Below, piece by piece: positions 1 to 11,900 of a stretch of 64,000 bases of DNA. A program made the position numbers and the translations under genes. A model generated the notes under the pieces. It made no database searches. It was not told where the DNA came from and was given only the letters and a program-made list of their open reading frames with translations. Each line of letters begins with the position of its first letter. The stretch's first letter is position 1. Source of the stretch: Escallonia rubra (taxonomy: Eukaryota > Streptophyta > Magnoliopsida > Escalloniales > Escalloniaceae); NCBI GenBank assembly GCA_033065855.1, contig JAVXUO010002003.1, forward strand, positions 310,001 to 374,000, written 5' to 3'.

Positions 1-218
1 TCCAAAACCATCGATCGTCGGTGCCATGGTGTTTACCCAAGGGGGTTGGCCTTGACGTCAAGGCCAAGGTCAACCTTGGCCACCCTTAAAGGGTCGGCCT
101 TCGCCTCCACTTGGGGGTGGGCCTCAGCCACCCATGAGGGTCGGCCTCGGCCTCCCCTAGGGGTTGGCCTTTGACCTCCCCCTTAGCACCTTCCCCTCTC
201 TTCAAGGGACCATGCATC

Positions 219-590
219 GTCCGTAACACCCGTTGCCTGCGTCCGCGCGCTGAATCCTCAACACCATCGCCCGCGCCCATGTGCCATCTCTGCGATACCC
301 GTTGCCTGTATCCGCGTGTCGTCTCCACGACACCCGTCGTCTACGACCGTGTGCTGTCTCCTCGATACCCGTCGCCCATGCCCTTGTGCCGTCTCCGCGA
401 CACCTGTCTTTTGCGTCCGCGCGCCGATTATATGACACATGTTGCTCCTCGTCTGCGCGCCGACTCAGCGATCCCGTCACCCGCTCCCGCGCACCAAATA
501 AGCCACACCCGTCACCCCTCGCCCGCACACCCTCTCCGCCACCCCCGTCGCTCGCGCCCACACGTCGTCTCCTAGACACTCAGCGGCGCC
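219..590. repeat. Degenerate GC-rich minisatellite, unit roughly 45-50 bp
   Basis: Phrases such as 'gacacccgt', 'gatacccgt', 'ccgcgcgcc' and 'gtgccgtctcc' recur at roughly 45-50 bp spacing. Long open frames here are a by-product of the stop-poor GC-rich repeat and match no protein family. Confidence 0.6.
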
Positions 591-819
591 CATGCACTCT
601 GCCATTGATACAGTCACGCCCCCTGGCTCCCTGTCACGCTACCACGCCCCCGCCACTCCAACACTCCACTGTGCCGATGTGCGGCGCCACTTATAAAGTC
701 GCGCCCCCTGGCTCTTTGTCACACTATCACGCACCTTGCACTGGTCCATCCTTTCACCCCACCATGTCCACCTTGCCTTGGTCGTGGAACATGCTTCAAC
801 CCACCCTCTGGAGTGGGCA

Positions 820-1440
820 GCATCCTGCGGGAATAGGCGACTTCTCTTGGACACTATCTCCACTAGGGAGTTCTAAGTGCTCTGGCATGAAGACTTTTTT
901 TCTTCCAGATAGACGGCTCCTCCGGGATGCTACCTCAGCCCGTTGGGTAGGTGATGCCTCTGGGACATTAACTTGGTGTGCTCCGAGGACTCCGGCACAA
1001 GAACTCACCCGCGGGGATAGGCAACTCCTCCGGGACACTATCTCTGTCAGGGAGCTTCAACTCCCCTTCCGCTAGTTAGACGGCTCATCCGGGATTCTAC
1101 CTCAGGCCCGTCGGAGAGGCGACTCCTCCGGCACACTATCTCCGTCATGGAGCTTCAACTCCCCTTCCACAAAATAGACGGCTCCTCTCGGATGCTACCT
1201 CGGCCTACTGAGTAGGCAACTCCTCCGAGACACTACCTTGGCGAGCTTCGAGTGCTCCGGCACAAGCACTCACCCGTTCGGATAGGCGACTCCTTCGGGA
1301 CACTATCTCCGGTAGGGAGCTCTAAGTGCTTTAGCATGAAGACTCCCCTTCGGCCAGGTAGTCGGCTCCTCCGAGATGCTACCTCGGCCTGCGGGATAGA
1401 CGACTCATCAGAGACACTATCTCTGCCAGAGTGTCCGACA
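820..1440. repeat. Tandem repeat of 'ggcgactcctcc...gacactatctcc' blocks
   Basis: Blocks 'aggcgactcctcc', 'gacactatctcc', 'agacggctcctcc' and 'gatgctacctcggcc' recur at least five times with variable spacing (near 830, 1018, 1123, 1280 and 1400). This is a degenerate higher-order tandem repeat in the U3-like part of LTR-like repeat 1. Confidence 0.6.
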
Positions 1441-1820
1441 AACGTACATGCTCTAGCATTGGGAGCTTTCATCGGCACCCCTAGGGGCTATGACCCTCGG
1501 GTCACTTCGAGACGGGAGCAGGTCTCCGGAGGACATCACGCCTAGTTAGCCTATGGGCATCGGGTCTTCCCCACTACTGTCAGGCCTATGGGACTCTGCA
1601 AGGGCTTGGATTAGTGGCTAGATCAATGGGGTTCTCTAGCCACACCAACACTGTGGGAGCCAGTCTTTCTAGACAGACAGGGCGATGCTGTGCGGGGCCG
1701 ACTAGGTGAATATACGATTCGACAGTCCGTGGAGCACCGATAGCTGTGGACCCCCCCTCGATGATGTGTCACTCCCGGGGAATGCCACGTGTCGGTTGAT
1801 GACATCATCATCTTAATCTC

Positions 1821-1830
1821 TATAAATAGG
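1821..1830 (+). promoter_or_regulatory. TATA box of LTR-like repeat 1
   Basis: 'TATAAATAGG' is followed about 60 bases later by a conserved leader. The same arrangement occurs at 6432 in the second copy, which suggests a retroelement promoter on the plus strand. Confidence 0.45.
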
Positions 1831-2204
1831 GGTCTTGAGAATTCGTTTGTGACTCTTGAACATTTTCAGAACTCACTTTCTCACTCTGGAATTCTAGAGA
1901 GATAAACATACAGAACCTTGACTGTGGATCTAAACATCGGACTGTGACTGTCATTGTGTATTCACCCTTCGGCATCGCCCTTGCATCACTGCCACCCTTA
2001 GGCTCTGTCTGGGAAGCCCTTGGTCTTTGCCCTTGTTCCACCCTTACTGTGTCCCACATCACCATACTTGACATCTGACTCGGACTTTATTCCTTGTGGC
2101 ACCTCCACGTCGATTGCAAGCCCACTTTCCTTGGCATCAATATGCAAACTTAATCATCCATTTGGTACAAAAGCATCCAAATTACATCACTGATAAATAA
2201 GAAA

Positions 2205-2306
2205 GGGAAAATTGCGTAAAATATCCCTGTGGTTTAGGGTTGTTGCAAAAAAATTCCTACCGTTATAAAAATTGCAATAAGACGCCTAAGGTTTAAAAAG
2301 TGTTAC
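2205..2306 (+). repeat. Left terminal inverted repeat of Pack-MULE 1
   Basis: This is the inverted counterpart of 3178-3279. Colinear landmarks are 'attgcgtaaa', 'ttgttgcaaaaa', 'aaaaattgcaataagac' and 'gtttaaaaagtgttac'. Confidence 0.85.
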
Positions 2307-2440
2307 ATCCGTCAATAAATCCGTTTGTTTTAACCGCGTTTGTGGTAAACGCGCCTGAGTGGCAAGTGTCACTGCTAAATAATTTTTTAAATGTCATTTT
2401 TTCCCCTGGATACCTCCTTCGACCGTTGCAAGCAAGAACC

Positions 2441-3070
2441 TTCATCATCACGCCGGAGAATCAACGCACCATGCTCGAGGTCAACCGCGCGTCGCAGAAC
2501 ACTCTGTCGGGTCTCCGCGGAGGCTAGCTCCAGACGCCGTCGTTCAACCACCACATCAAGTCATTCGCGGAAGGGAGGGACGACGACAACAACAACAATC
2601 AGTCGGTGGAGATCGACGAGGAGCCGGATCCGTCCGATTCCTGGAAGATCCGGTGGACCGACGACGATCTGAACTCGCACGTGGACAACTGCAACGACGA
2701 GTCGTCGGCGAGGAATGCGGCGGCGGTCAAGCGGTCGCGCCTGGTGTGGACGCCGCAGCTACACAAGCGGTTCGTGGACGTGGTGGCGCACCTGGGCATC
2801 AAGAAAGCTGTGTCGAAGACGATTATGCAGCTGATGAACGTGGAGGGGCTGTCGAGTGAAGGGCCGTTGCCGTCAAACCACTTGTTCGCGTCCACGCCGG
2901 TGCCGCAGAGCTTGCACGAGCCCACCGGGAGCGGGCATATGCCGATTCTGATGAATTATTCGCCGCAGATGATGCAGATGCAGGTTTATGGGCACCCAGG
3001 GGCTGACGGGTCTTACCATGGGTTTGAGTCTCATCCTTACAACAATTTCTGTTGCTCGCGTCGGCCCTAA
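2441..3070 (+). pseudogene. LUX/PCL1-like GARP transcription factor fragment (captured, broken)
   Basis: LUX-type GARP proteins are DNA-binding members of the plant evening complex. One frame reads ITPENQRTMLEVNRASQ (start of the LUX N-terminal block), ends that exon-like block at SGLRGG, then hits an in-frame TAG at 2525-2527. It continues in the same frame through an acidic region to the B motif RLVWTPQLHKRFVDVVAHLG and KTIMQLMNVEGL, then a LUX-like tail (LFASTPVPQS, GYHGFESHPYNN). Between VEGL and SSEGP about 22 codons expected in the family are missing, namely the third helix with the SHLQKYR signature. Family-invariant positions are also changed (NAVPKT reads KAVSKT). Together with the location inside a MULE this marks a non-functional captured copy. 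LUX is preferred over MYBC1 because of the N-terminal and C-terminal blocks. Confidence 0.8.
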
Positions 3071-3177
3071 TAAGGGCTTGGGTTGGGCTTGTGGCAAATA
3101 AGGGTAGTTTTTTCATTTGGACAATTTACAGGGGTATTTTGGACAAATTTTTTATTCTGTAACGAAAACCGTGGATT

Positions 3178-3279
3178 GTAACACTTTTTAAACCGTAGGT
3201 GTCTTATTGCAATTTTTGTAACGGGAGGGGTCTTTTTGCAACAGCCCGAAACCTTTGGGGTAGTTTACGCAATTTTCCC
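3178..3279 (-). repeat. Right terminal inverted repeat of Pack-MULE 1
   Basis: This is the reverse complement of 2205-2306 with scattered substitutions; it ends 'cgcaattttccc'. Confidence 0.85.
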
Positions 3280-3539
3280 AATAATTAAGAAATGGTAAAC
3301 ATATAGCACAAGTATGTTGCACGTCGAGAATGGACCTATAAACCCCAAATGCTACCATATACACAGAAGATGGCTCTCTCTACCCATGTGTTCACCTTAG
3401 TTTACCTTTTGTTCCCAACCTATTCTGGTCATACCCAAGGGCCCAATAGGAGTCCTATTTCACGCGAATACGTCGACATTATCAACGGTCAATTTTCCAA
3501 CGCATCAAACTGGTCAGCGCCCGCACGCCCAAGACACGT

Positions 3540-4860
3540 GTTTTTTCTCGTTCCTTACGCTTCGTGCGTGACTTAGACATCTTATTTTCGCGTCGATGTC
3601 ACTAACGCTAACGCGATCGTCACGCCGAGACCATCCGAACACCTTTTCATCAAAAATATCGGCCGACGGCGTATTTGGAGAACCGGGGTCAAGGGGCAAA
3701 TGGCCTTGGCCAACCCCAGGGGGTCGGCCTCCTAGGGGGCTTGGCCTTGGCCACTTTCCCCCGATGGTTCACCCCTTTCCCGCATACCCCTTTTTCGTAC
3801 TTCTTTTCTCTTATATGCTTCGTACATAACCTTGGCACCTTGATCGCTACGTGGGTATGATTCTTGGCAACGCGCTCGTCATAACGCAACTTTCAGAATC
3901 GTCATTGCTTGTCAAAACACCTACCGACGGCGCGCCCGAAGTTCGCAAAAGGAGAAGTGACCTTGGGCTCCGAAAATGGAAGATGGCCAAATGGCCTTGG
4001 CCAACCCCAGGGGGTCGGCCTCGGCCTTCCCCAGGCCATAGGGGTCGGCCTCGGCCTCATAGGGGGCTTGGCCTTGGCCACTTTCCCCCGGTGGTTCACC
4101 CCTCTACGCAAACCCCTTTTCGCACTTTTTTCACTTCGTACTCTTTTTACGTGACTTTGACATCTCGTTCGTCATGTAGGTACGATTCGCATCGACACGT
4201 TCGTCGTGATGCAACTTTCAGATTTGTAATTCCCCATCAAAACACCTACCGTCAGCGCGCCCGAAGTTCACCAAGAGGGAAGGAGTGGCCCTGGGCTCCT
4301 TCATGAGAGTTGGCCATTTGGCCTTGGCCAACCCCAGGGGGGTCGGCCTCGGCCTTCCCCAGGCCATAGGGGTCGGCCTCGGCCTCCTGGGGGGCTTGGC
4401 CTTGGCCACTTTCCCCCGGTGGTTCACCCCTCCGCGTAACCCCTTTTTCGCTCTTTTTTTCGCTTCGTACGCTTTGCACGTGACTTTGACATCTCGTTCG
4501 TCATGTAGGTACGATTGGTGTAGACGCCCTCGTCATGATGCAACTTTCGGATTTGTATTTGCCCATCAAAACACCTACCGTCGGCGCGCCCGAAGTTCAC
4601 CAAGAGGGGGGAGTGGCCCTGGGCTCCTTCATGAGAGTTGGCCATTTGGCCTTGGCCAACCCCAAGGGGTCGGTCTCGGCCTTCCCCAGGCCATAGGGGT
4701 CGGCCTCGGCCTTCCCCAGGCCATAGGGGTCGGCCTCGGCCTCCTGGGGGGCTTGGCCTTGGCCACTTTCCCCCGGTGGTTCACCCCTTTCCCGCATACT
4801 TATTTCTCGAGTCTTTGCACCTCCGCGATGTTTACGGACGTTCATACATCAACTCTGTGA
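3540..4860. repeat. Four tandem units of about 290-330 bp ('ggccttggccaacccc' repeat)
   Basis: The anchor 'ggccttggccaacccc' occurs at 3702, 3993, 4320 and 4648 (spacing 291, 327 and 328). Each unit contains 'ggcttggccttggccac', 'cccccggtggttcaccc' and 'acacctaccg...cggcgcgcccgaagtt'. Within units, 'ccataggggtcggcctcggcc' is itself duplicated one to two times. Confidence 0.85.
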
Positions 4861-5070
4861 CGTCTCTCGTCCGACGCCCATGATCACGCACCGCTCCCGC
4901 GATGCCCGTCACCCAAAGTCGCATGCCACCTACGAACAACCCGTCATTGACAACCGCATACCATCACTCCCCAACTTTGTCACTACTACATGTTGCATTC
5001 ATTATCTTGTTATGACAGGTACACTTAGCTCACATCCTGTCTTCGAGACACCCAACCCGTGCCCTTGCGC

Positions 5071-5600
5071 CATTCTCATGATACGTGCCCCGGCACCAAA
5101 TATTGCTCCGCGACGTTCGTCGCCGCGCCCTCGCGCCATTCTCATGATACGTGCCCCGGCACCAAATATTGCTCCGCGACGTTCGTCGCTGCGCCTATGT
5201 GCCATTGTCATCATGCATGCCCCGGCACCAAGTATTGCTCCGCGACGTTCGTCGCCGCGCCCATGCGCCATTCTCATGATACGTGCCCCGGCACCAAGTA
5301 CTGCTCTGCGACGTTCGTCGCCCCGCCTGCGCGGCATTCTCATGATACGTACCCCGGCATCAAGTATTGCCTCGCGACGTTCGTCGCCGCGCCCGTGCGC
5401 CATTCTCATGATACGTGCCCCGGCACCAAGTATTGCTCCGCGACGTTCGTCGCCGCGCCCTTGCGCCATTCTCATGATACGTGCCCCGGCACCAAGTATT
5501 GCTTCGCGACGATCGTCGCCGCACCACTTTCACAACACGTGCCCCAGGCACCAGGTATTGTCTCGTGCTATAGGCACCACGCTCATGCGCCACAATCATG
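5071..5600. repeat. 66-bp minisatellite, seven clear copies plus one degenerate
   Basis: 'cattctcatgatacgtgcc' starts at 5071, 5137, 5203 (variant), 5269, 5335, 5401 and 5467, exactly 66 bp apart; a decayed eighth copy follows. Since 66 is a multiple of three, open frames persist on both strands (5002-5475 minus, 5059-5763 plus). These are repeat artefacts rather than genes. Confidence 0.92.
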
Positions 5601-5610
5601 TTGCATGCTA

Positions 5611-5993
5611 CCGGGATGGGCTCACAACCTTATAGCCATCGCCGTCTCAATCACAAGGGGGCTTCGGCCTCGTACCGGGATGGGCTCACAACCTTATAGC
5701 CATCGCCGTCTCAATCACAAGGGGGCTTCGGCCTCGTACCGGGATAGGCTCACAACCTTATAGCCATCGCCGTCTCAATCACAAGGGGGCTTCGGCCTCG
5801 TACCGGGATGGGCTCACAACCTGATAGCCATCGCCGTCTCAATCACAAGGGGGGCTTCGGCCCCCATACCGGGATGGGCTCACAACCTCATAGCCATCGC
5901 CGTCTCAATCACAAGGGGGGCTTTGGCCTCATACCGAGATAGGCTCACAACCTCATAGCCATCGCCGTCACAGTCACAGGGGGCTCCGGTACG
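5611..5993. repeat. 64-66-bp minisatellite, six copies
   Basis: 'ccgggatgggctcacaacc' starts at 5611, 5675, 5739, 5803, 5869 and 5934, each followed by 'atagccatcgccgtctcaa' and 'gggggcttcggcc'. It is unrelated in sequence to the adjacent 66-bp array although of similar length. Confidence 0.92.
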
Positions 5994-6431
5994 AGGACCC
6001 CTTGCCATGGACTCAGGGCACTGGGCTGCGACCATGTCCGCTCATGTTACCATTGATCGTCGACACCACCAGGGCAATGACCCCCGGGTCACTCCGGGAC
6101 GGGAGCAGGTCCTTGGAGGGCATCGCGCCTAGTCCGCCTGGCAGTTGGCTACAGGGGTAACCCTCACCACTGTCAGGTTCTCTACGCGTCTCTTGACGCA
6201 CCTCGTGGGATTCAGTAAGGGCTTGGATTGGTGGCTGGGGCAACGGGTTTACTCTGATCATACCGCGGTGTGGTCAGTCTTCTCAGACAGGTAGAGCGAC
6301 GCTGTGCGAGGCAGGCAACGCAAATTTGGGAACTGGCAGTCCAACGAAGAACTGGTATTTTGGGACCCCTGGTGACGTGTCACTGCCGGGGGTCGACATG
6401 TGGCACTTCATGACATAAGCACATTGTTTCC

Positions 6432-6440
6432 TATAAATAG
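6432..6440 (+). promoter_or_regulatory. TATA box of LTR-like repeat 2
   Basis: 'TATAAATAG' is followed by a leader with 'cactttctcactctagaattggag', the counterpart of the TATA box at 1821. Confidence 0.45.
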
Positions 6441-7010
6441 TGAACTTTACAACTCAAGAAAGGGTTGCTTCTTCATTCTCACAAAAATCACTTTCTCACT
6501 CTAGAATTGGAGAGCTCTTGGATTCTAGAGAGAGAAACACAAAATTGGACATAACTTAAGATCGTAACGTTGGACCCTGACTTGGACCTCGACTCGGACC
6601 CTGACATGGACTATCGACTGCCGGCCCTGTTCGTCTTAGCTTTGCCTTCGCAGCACTGCCATTCCTCACAGCCTGTCTGGGAAGCCTTGCTCTCAGCCCT
6701 TACTCCGTCCTTGATGTCTCTCACTTTACATACTTGGAAGCTGACACGGACTGCAGCCTTTGTGGCACCTCCACGTAAGTACGAACCCACTTTCCTTGGC
6801 ATCACCTTTCTACTGTGCTGGGATAGAGTAGCAAAGAAAGTGTTGTCTCTATGACATGTAAGGTGATTGGGTAGTATATTGACGGAAACAGCAGTCATGT
6901 CTCTAGAGCTCTCGTCTCCTTTGCTTTTTACGGTGAGCCAATATGCATGATTGGTTTTATCTTTTAAGTTATTTTCCATGTATCCTCTACGCGAAAATCT
7001 ACGATACACA

Positions 7011-7970
7011 AGGGCGGAACTATGTGGGAACTAGGGGGGCTAGTGCACCCCCATAAATTTTGGAATTTTTTTTCGGGAATTTCACCCCGTCCCCCGAGAT
7101 CCCGTCCGCTCTCTCTCTCTCCATGACCGATGATTGCACTCCGACAGTCTGTCCGACCGNGAGTCTGTGACAACAGACGACGGTGACGACCACTACTTGA
7201 GCACCCGAGCGCCGAGCACAAGCTGTGACCAGATATGAACGCCAGATCGTTTCTCAAGTTGTGCTTGTGCTGTTGTGCAGCCGACATTGACAGGCGACGG
7301 TCAAGTGGCCAATGGCTGTGCAGCTGCAGGCGACGCCGCGACGGGAAGGACTGATCGACAGGCGACTGACCGACAGCGATGGCGACGTAGCTTCTCTCAT
7401 TCTCTGCTTTCTGCTGACTGGTTGACTGCTGTGAGCCTGTGACTTCGCATCTTGAGGTAAGCTGCTTCTTTATCTTGAAATTATAGTTTAATTTCTTAAA
7501 ATTATAGTTTAATTTCAGTAATTAATTATATAGAAAGTTATAAATTATCTTTGTTTAATTTACTTGCTAATTCTTAATTGGTGAGCAGAATTTATGCCTT
7601 GATTTTATATATTTATGTTCCTTAATGAAAATGCTAAACCAAATAATGAAGTATGCCTCGACTATATATATTGCAGAAATTATTGGTGATTTGGTGGAAG
7701 TTAGAACGCATCAATTATTTGTTTAATTTTCTTTGTTAATTCTTAATTGGCTAATTGCTTTTCTAATTCATAAATTGGTGCATAGGTAGTTTATAATTGT
7801 GTTGGAATGTGACGTTGAGCTTGAGTTTGTTTGGCTATTTAATTTTAAAATTGGGATGTAGAAAATGTACTGTTTTGTTGGAATGCTATGTTGTGTTGAG
7901 ATTGAGAGGTGGAGCTTGTGCTCGGGAGCGAAATTCGATATAATTTTTGCACTCCCTGAAAAATAAATTC
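7011..7970 (+). mobile_element. Partial Tip100-like hAT element (one end recognisable)
   Basis: 'CAAGGGCGGAAC' followed by 'ggggggctagtgcaccccc' resembles the CAGGGGCGGA terminal repeat of Tip100-type hAT elements, also seen at 35099-35777. Behind it a GC-rich leader ends in 'cttgag|gtaagctgc', a plausible 5'-UTR exon and donor. No transposase frame follows. A second terminus could not be fixed; 'gcactccctgaaaaataaattctgg' near 7950 may be a decayed one. One base in this stretch is N. Confidence 0.35.
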
Positions 7971-7971
7971 T

Positions 7972-8100
7972 GGTTTCACGAGATGTGCTTTCCCAACGAA
8001 GGAGAAGGAGAGAGCGTCTTCCTTTCCGTAGGATCCGGAGCAGTTGGTCAGAGAGTTGGCAGTTTTCAAAGTTGTTGGGCTGCTACCTTGTTGTCTTTTT
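7972..8100 (+). pseudogene. 2-alkenal / double-bond reductase pseudogene, cofactor-binding exon
   Basis: Reading across one frameshift gives GFHEMC, then ESVFLSVGSGAVGQRVG and FSKLLGCYLVV. This is the NADPH-binding loop region of plant zinc-independent medium-chain reductases (alkenal reductase, double-bond reductase), which reduce alpha,beta-unsaturated carbonyls. One base appears lost in the GGCCAGTTT segment, and an A/T-rich insertion beginning with poly-T interrupts the exon right after LVV. The next exon is at 8606, and the last lies 12.5 kb further on behind Helitron insertions. It is dead; the family assignment is firm because all three pieces agree. Confidence 0.7.
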
Positions 8101-8560
8101 TTTATTTTATTTTATAAAAGGTCATTTATTAAAACTTCAATTATTTACATACTCATCAATCTCTTACAATCATAGTAGTCCACTAGCATAATGCATATAT
8201 CTGCTACATAATTGCTCATTAAAACTCCTTCATGCAGTCCCCATTCCCTGCATATCTGTCTGTTTGGGCTGCTATGATCATTTATCGTGTTCAAAGCAAA
8301 TGGTGCGCATATCAATTGAGCTATGGTTAACGGGAGAAATGCTACTGAACGTCCATTCGACCCTGCCCGGTCTCTCACTTTTTGCGAAAGACTAGGACTT
8401 GCAATGTCCCATTTTTAAGAGCACTTTTTTAGGGCTTAATAGAATAGAGCATCCCTTGCATAGCTTTTAGATTGCTCGATCTTGCCTATCGTGTTAATTA
8501 TGGATGTCTTAATTTAGTAATAGCAAGGAAGCAAGTAGCCCAGAATGACAGCTTCTTTAA

Positions 8561-8749
<189 letters not shown>

Positions 8750-8955
8750 TAAAGTTTTTCCTGGTAGCAGCCTTTAAATTAACTCACGTTTAAGTATAGT
8801 CAAATTTGCTAACTTTTTGGTTTTATTGTACGTCTGAATTTCGTTGTATTAAAATCCATGAGTATCCACAATTCTAGTTTTGTTGTTAAATACTTAAATA
8901 GATATTTCCCTAATGGCATTGATACACACACACACATCTATATATCATATCTATA

Positions 8956-11900
8956 TCTATATATATATAAAAAACTGAAACCTTCTCTTAAAATAGCGAC
9001 ACATAGTATTCTAAAAACTCTCTAATTACGCCACATCAGTTTTTGGAACTCATTGTTGCTTGCCACGTTGGAATGAACTTTCATTCCTAGAATCTCCTTG
9101 NTTAGTTAAACTCTTATCTCTAAAGATCATTAATTCACATAAGAATACCTCATCTGAGGACGTAAACCCATTGCATGTGGGTGTTTACGCTGATCAAGGT
9201 ATGTTACAGTAGGGTTATTGCATTCTAATCAGACATATGTTCTTTGTTTTTTATCATGTGGGTATTACTGCCATATATAGTGCCTCTAGGTACTCATTGT
9301 TGATGTCAATCTTTGGTGTTATATATTTGGAGAAGCAACCTAGACTAGATATCTAAATAAATAAGAAAATTTAGAAACTTTATGCAGCCAACCTGAGAAA
9401 GAAGGGAACAATATAATCAAGAAAAATCAGTCAATGTATCCATCGCAATTTCTTATGACAATAAGAAGTTTCAATCTATCACAATTTTTTTTATCCTAGG
9501 TCTAGCTCCTGCATCCAGGTTAGATGTAATTAGGTCTTGCATGAACTGTTCAGTGGTGGATGTACAGGAAACTAAGGGGAAGAAGGTTAAAATGCAGCAA
9601 ATTCTTTCATCCTGAGAGGCTCACTGCTAAAGTGGACTCTTCACTTAACAAGTAGGCATCTCTTGTGAAACTAATTTCTATCATTGAGTGTCCTATCCAA
9701 TTACAATAACAGGTTTCTTCTCTTTTTTGTCGCCAATTCTCTTTTTATGCCAATTCAGACGGATAGAAATTAAAATTAGTTACAAGAACGTGAGAAGTGG
9801 TATGCCGATCTTGGTCTGCCGATTATGGGTATCAGTACCCTTTTTTTTTTTTTTTTTTTGTAATCCGTTGGTTTAATTTTGTCTTCTTTATCTTCTGTTT
9901 CTTTCTTTGTTAGATTATGCTTCGGCTTTTCAAAATTGCCAGTATGCTATGAGATTTTGCCTTTTCACTAGAGTACAATCATTTGAGAAAAATCATTGTG
10001 ACACCTAATTAGTGTACTTTTTCCATTATTACTTTGTTTATTTTTGCCTTTTATGTAGGGTAAATATTGGTTGTGAATCTAATTCCACTATTCAGTGGTT
10101 CTCTTTTTTCATGGCTTACGTTTCTTTTATGTAGGGTAAATATTGAGTATGCTACATATATTACATGGAGAATGGACACGGAGCATAATCAAGAATGGAA
10201 CATGCACACAGCTTGATTAAGGTATGAATTGCAGTAGGGTTATTGTAATTCTAATAGGCTATATGTCCTTTGTTTTCTATGATCTTTGTTGTAATACCAT
10301 ATATGGTGCCTTTAGGTAGTCATGGTTGGTGCCAATATTTGGTGTTATATGGAGATGCTACCTAGACTAGATTAAAAAGCACAACGAAGGGAACATTCAG
10401 GTAAATCAGTTGATGTTATTCATGGTTCCACCAAAAGTTGAAGGAAGTTGTATACACTAACATCTACCAGTTTGTAGCAACCATCGACTAAACTACAAAG
10501 GGTTCCATACTGTCACATGCATACAGGGAGCATAATCAAGAATGGAACATGCGTACAACTTGATTAAGGTATATATTGCAGTGGGGTTATTGTAATTCTA
10601 ATAGGCTATATGTCCTTTGTTTTCTACGATCTGAGTTGAAATACCATATATGATGAACAACATAGGCTGCAAGATCAGATTTGCCTAATTATCGATTGAC
10701 AATGGTATGTTTTCTTTTTCCTTTTGAATGGTTTCCAGGTTTCCTTACTGTGTCTGTTGCTGTGGGGATGTTGTTTCCCTTGAGTTTTTGGTTATACTGG
10801 ACTCTAAGCATAAACAAAATGCTTACAAGGCTTTAGAAGAAGGATAAAGGCGATAAATAATTAGATACCGGGTAAAAGGGGAGACAAAATCTACATATAT
10901 ATTTCCTGCAAATAGCATATAGCAGAGTTCAAATAATCTATAATTCTCAATTATGATGTCTTTACACTTTTTTTGTCAATTATATACTATCCTTCAGCGA
11001 CAAATGTGCACATTTTATCATTAGTTATTTGTGAAAATATATACTTTTATTATTCACACCTTTGTTGACAAAGTTTAGAGAAATGCTATGGATCTATCAA
11101 TATACATGTAAATTTATATGTTTTTCTGACATGAAGTTGAATTCATTCATCCATTTATTAGTATATGGAATGTAATACACCAAGAAACATGATACTTTTT
11201 TAATTTATAAGAGATGGGATTGAGCTACTTCACATAAGAAAAATAATATTTTTCCACTTTTTGTATACGAGGTTCAGTAACATTCACAATCTTCTTAAAA
11301 TATATTGGTTTGCAGAAGATTTAGCTGCTGTTTATTTGTATTAATCTTTGTCACTAATGATCAAACTCGATCACAATATGTATCTTTAAACAGTTGGTGG
11401 CTAGGCCGTAAGTTTGACGCCTTATGGAGAGTAAGACAAATGTAATGGTTCTTTCGGTTCCTCTACGTACTTTCTAATTATAATCACCGCATAGAAGATT
11501 TTCATTGGTCCTGAATTTGCTCACAATTATATCACCCAAGATTAAATATTTTGCTTATAATATATTAGCATATAAAAGAGTTCCAACTGGATTAGAAAAT
11601 ATGAAAAGTAATTTTTTATGAGGAAAGTATTACTCCATTTCTATAGATATAGCTTAACTCCAATCGCGATAGGAAAATATGGGTTACTTTGAAGTTTTAA
11701 CTTTAGCTCATAAGCACGCACCTTTTGTCATACACTAAATTTATCTTATTTATAGCATAAAATTAATGGGTAATACAATTTTGATGAAATTTGTTTTTAG
11801 TTTGATCAACCACTTTTTACCCAAACCTTACGAAAATGTTTTTTTTTTTCTCTAAATATGGAATTCTTATTATCGACTTTTATATTATCTATCAAAAGTC

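Larger units (their letters stand above)
1..2139 (+). mobile_element. LTR-like repeat 1 (GC-rich, minisatellite-bearing, probably a truncated or solo LTR)
   Basis: No protein-coding sequence is recognisable. The last 650 bases (about 1480-2139) match 6060-6804 in order: a 'gacgggagcaggt' block, a TATA box, a leader containing 'cactttctcactct', a 'gtctgggaag' block and a shared end in 'ccttggcatca'. The sequences diverge right after 'CA', as expected for the 3' end of an LTR. Upstream are minisatellites. No primer-binding site follows, so this is read as a solo or truncated LTR. The retrotransposon family is not identified and the 5' end lies outside the window. Confidence 0.5.
2205..3279. mobile_element. 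Pack-MULE (non-autonomous Mutator-like element) carrying a GARP gene
   Basis: Two long terminal inverted repeats of about 102 bp (2205-2306 and 3178-3279) start 'GGGAAAATTGCGTAAA' and end '...AAAAAGTGTTAC' in inverted orientation, with roughly 85% identity by eye. The flanking nonamers aataagaaa (2196-2204) and aataattaa (3280-3288) agree at 7 of 9 positions, compatible with a decayed 9-bp Mutator target duplication. No transposase is present. The cargo is a fragment of a LUX-like transcription-factor gene in the plus orientation. Confidence 0.85.
3540..6804 (+). mobile_element. LTR-like repeat 2 (three minisatellite arrays plus TATA leader)
   Basis: This is the second copy of the repeat type at 1-2139. 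It consists of a 0.3-kb period tandem repeat (3540-4860), a 66-bp array (5071-5600), a 64-66-bp array (5611-5993) and a leader (6060-6804) homologous to 1480-2139. It ends 'ccttggcatca' at the same point as copy 1. No gag, pol or primer-binding site is seen downstream. It is probably a solo LTR of an unidentified large retroelement; the 5' limit is approximate. Confidence 0.5.

Noticed and set aside
281..1075. 264-codon open frame in the GC-rich repeat
   Set aside because: Pro/Arg/His/Ser-rich translation of a minisatellite in an LTR-like repeat; no family resemblance.
5002..5763. Long open frames on both strands (157 and 234 codons)
   Set aside because: They follow the 66-bp and 64-bp minisatellites; a period divisible by three keeps all frames open. 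No domain, no start context.
5071..5993. CRISPR-like array (regular 66-bp spacing)
   Set aside because: Whole units repeat; no constant-repeat/variable-spacer pattern, no cas genes, and the host is a plant.
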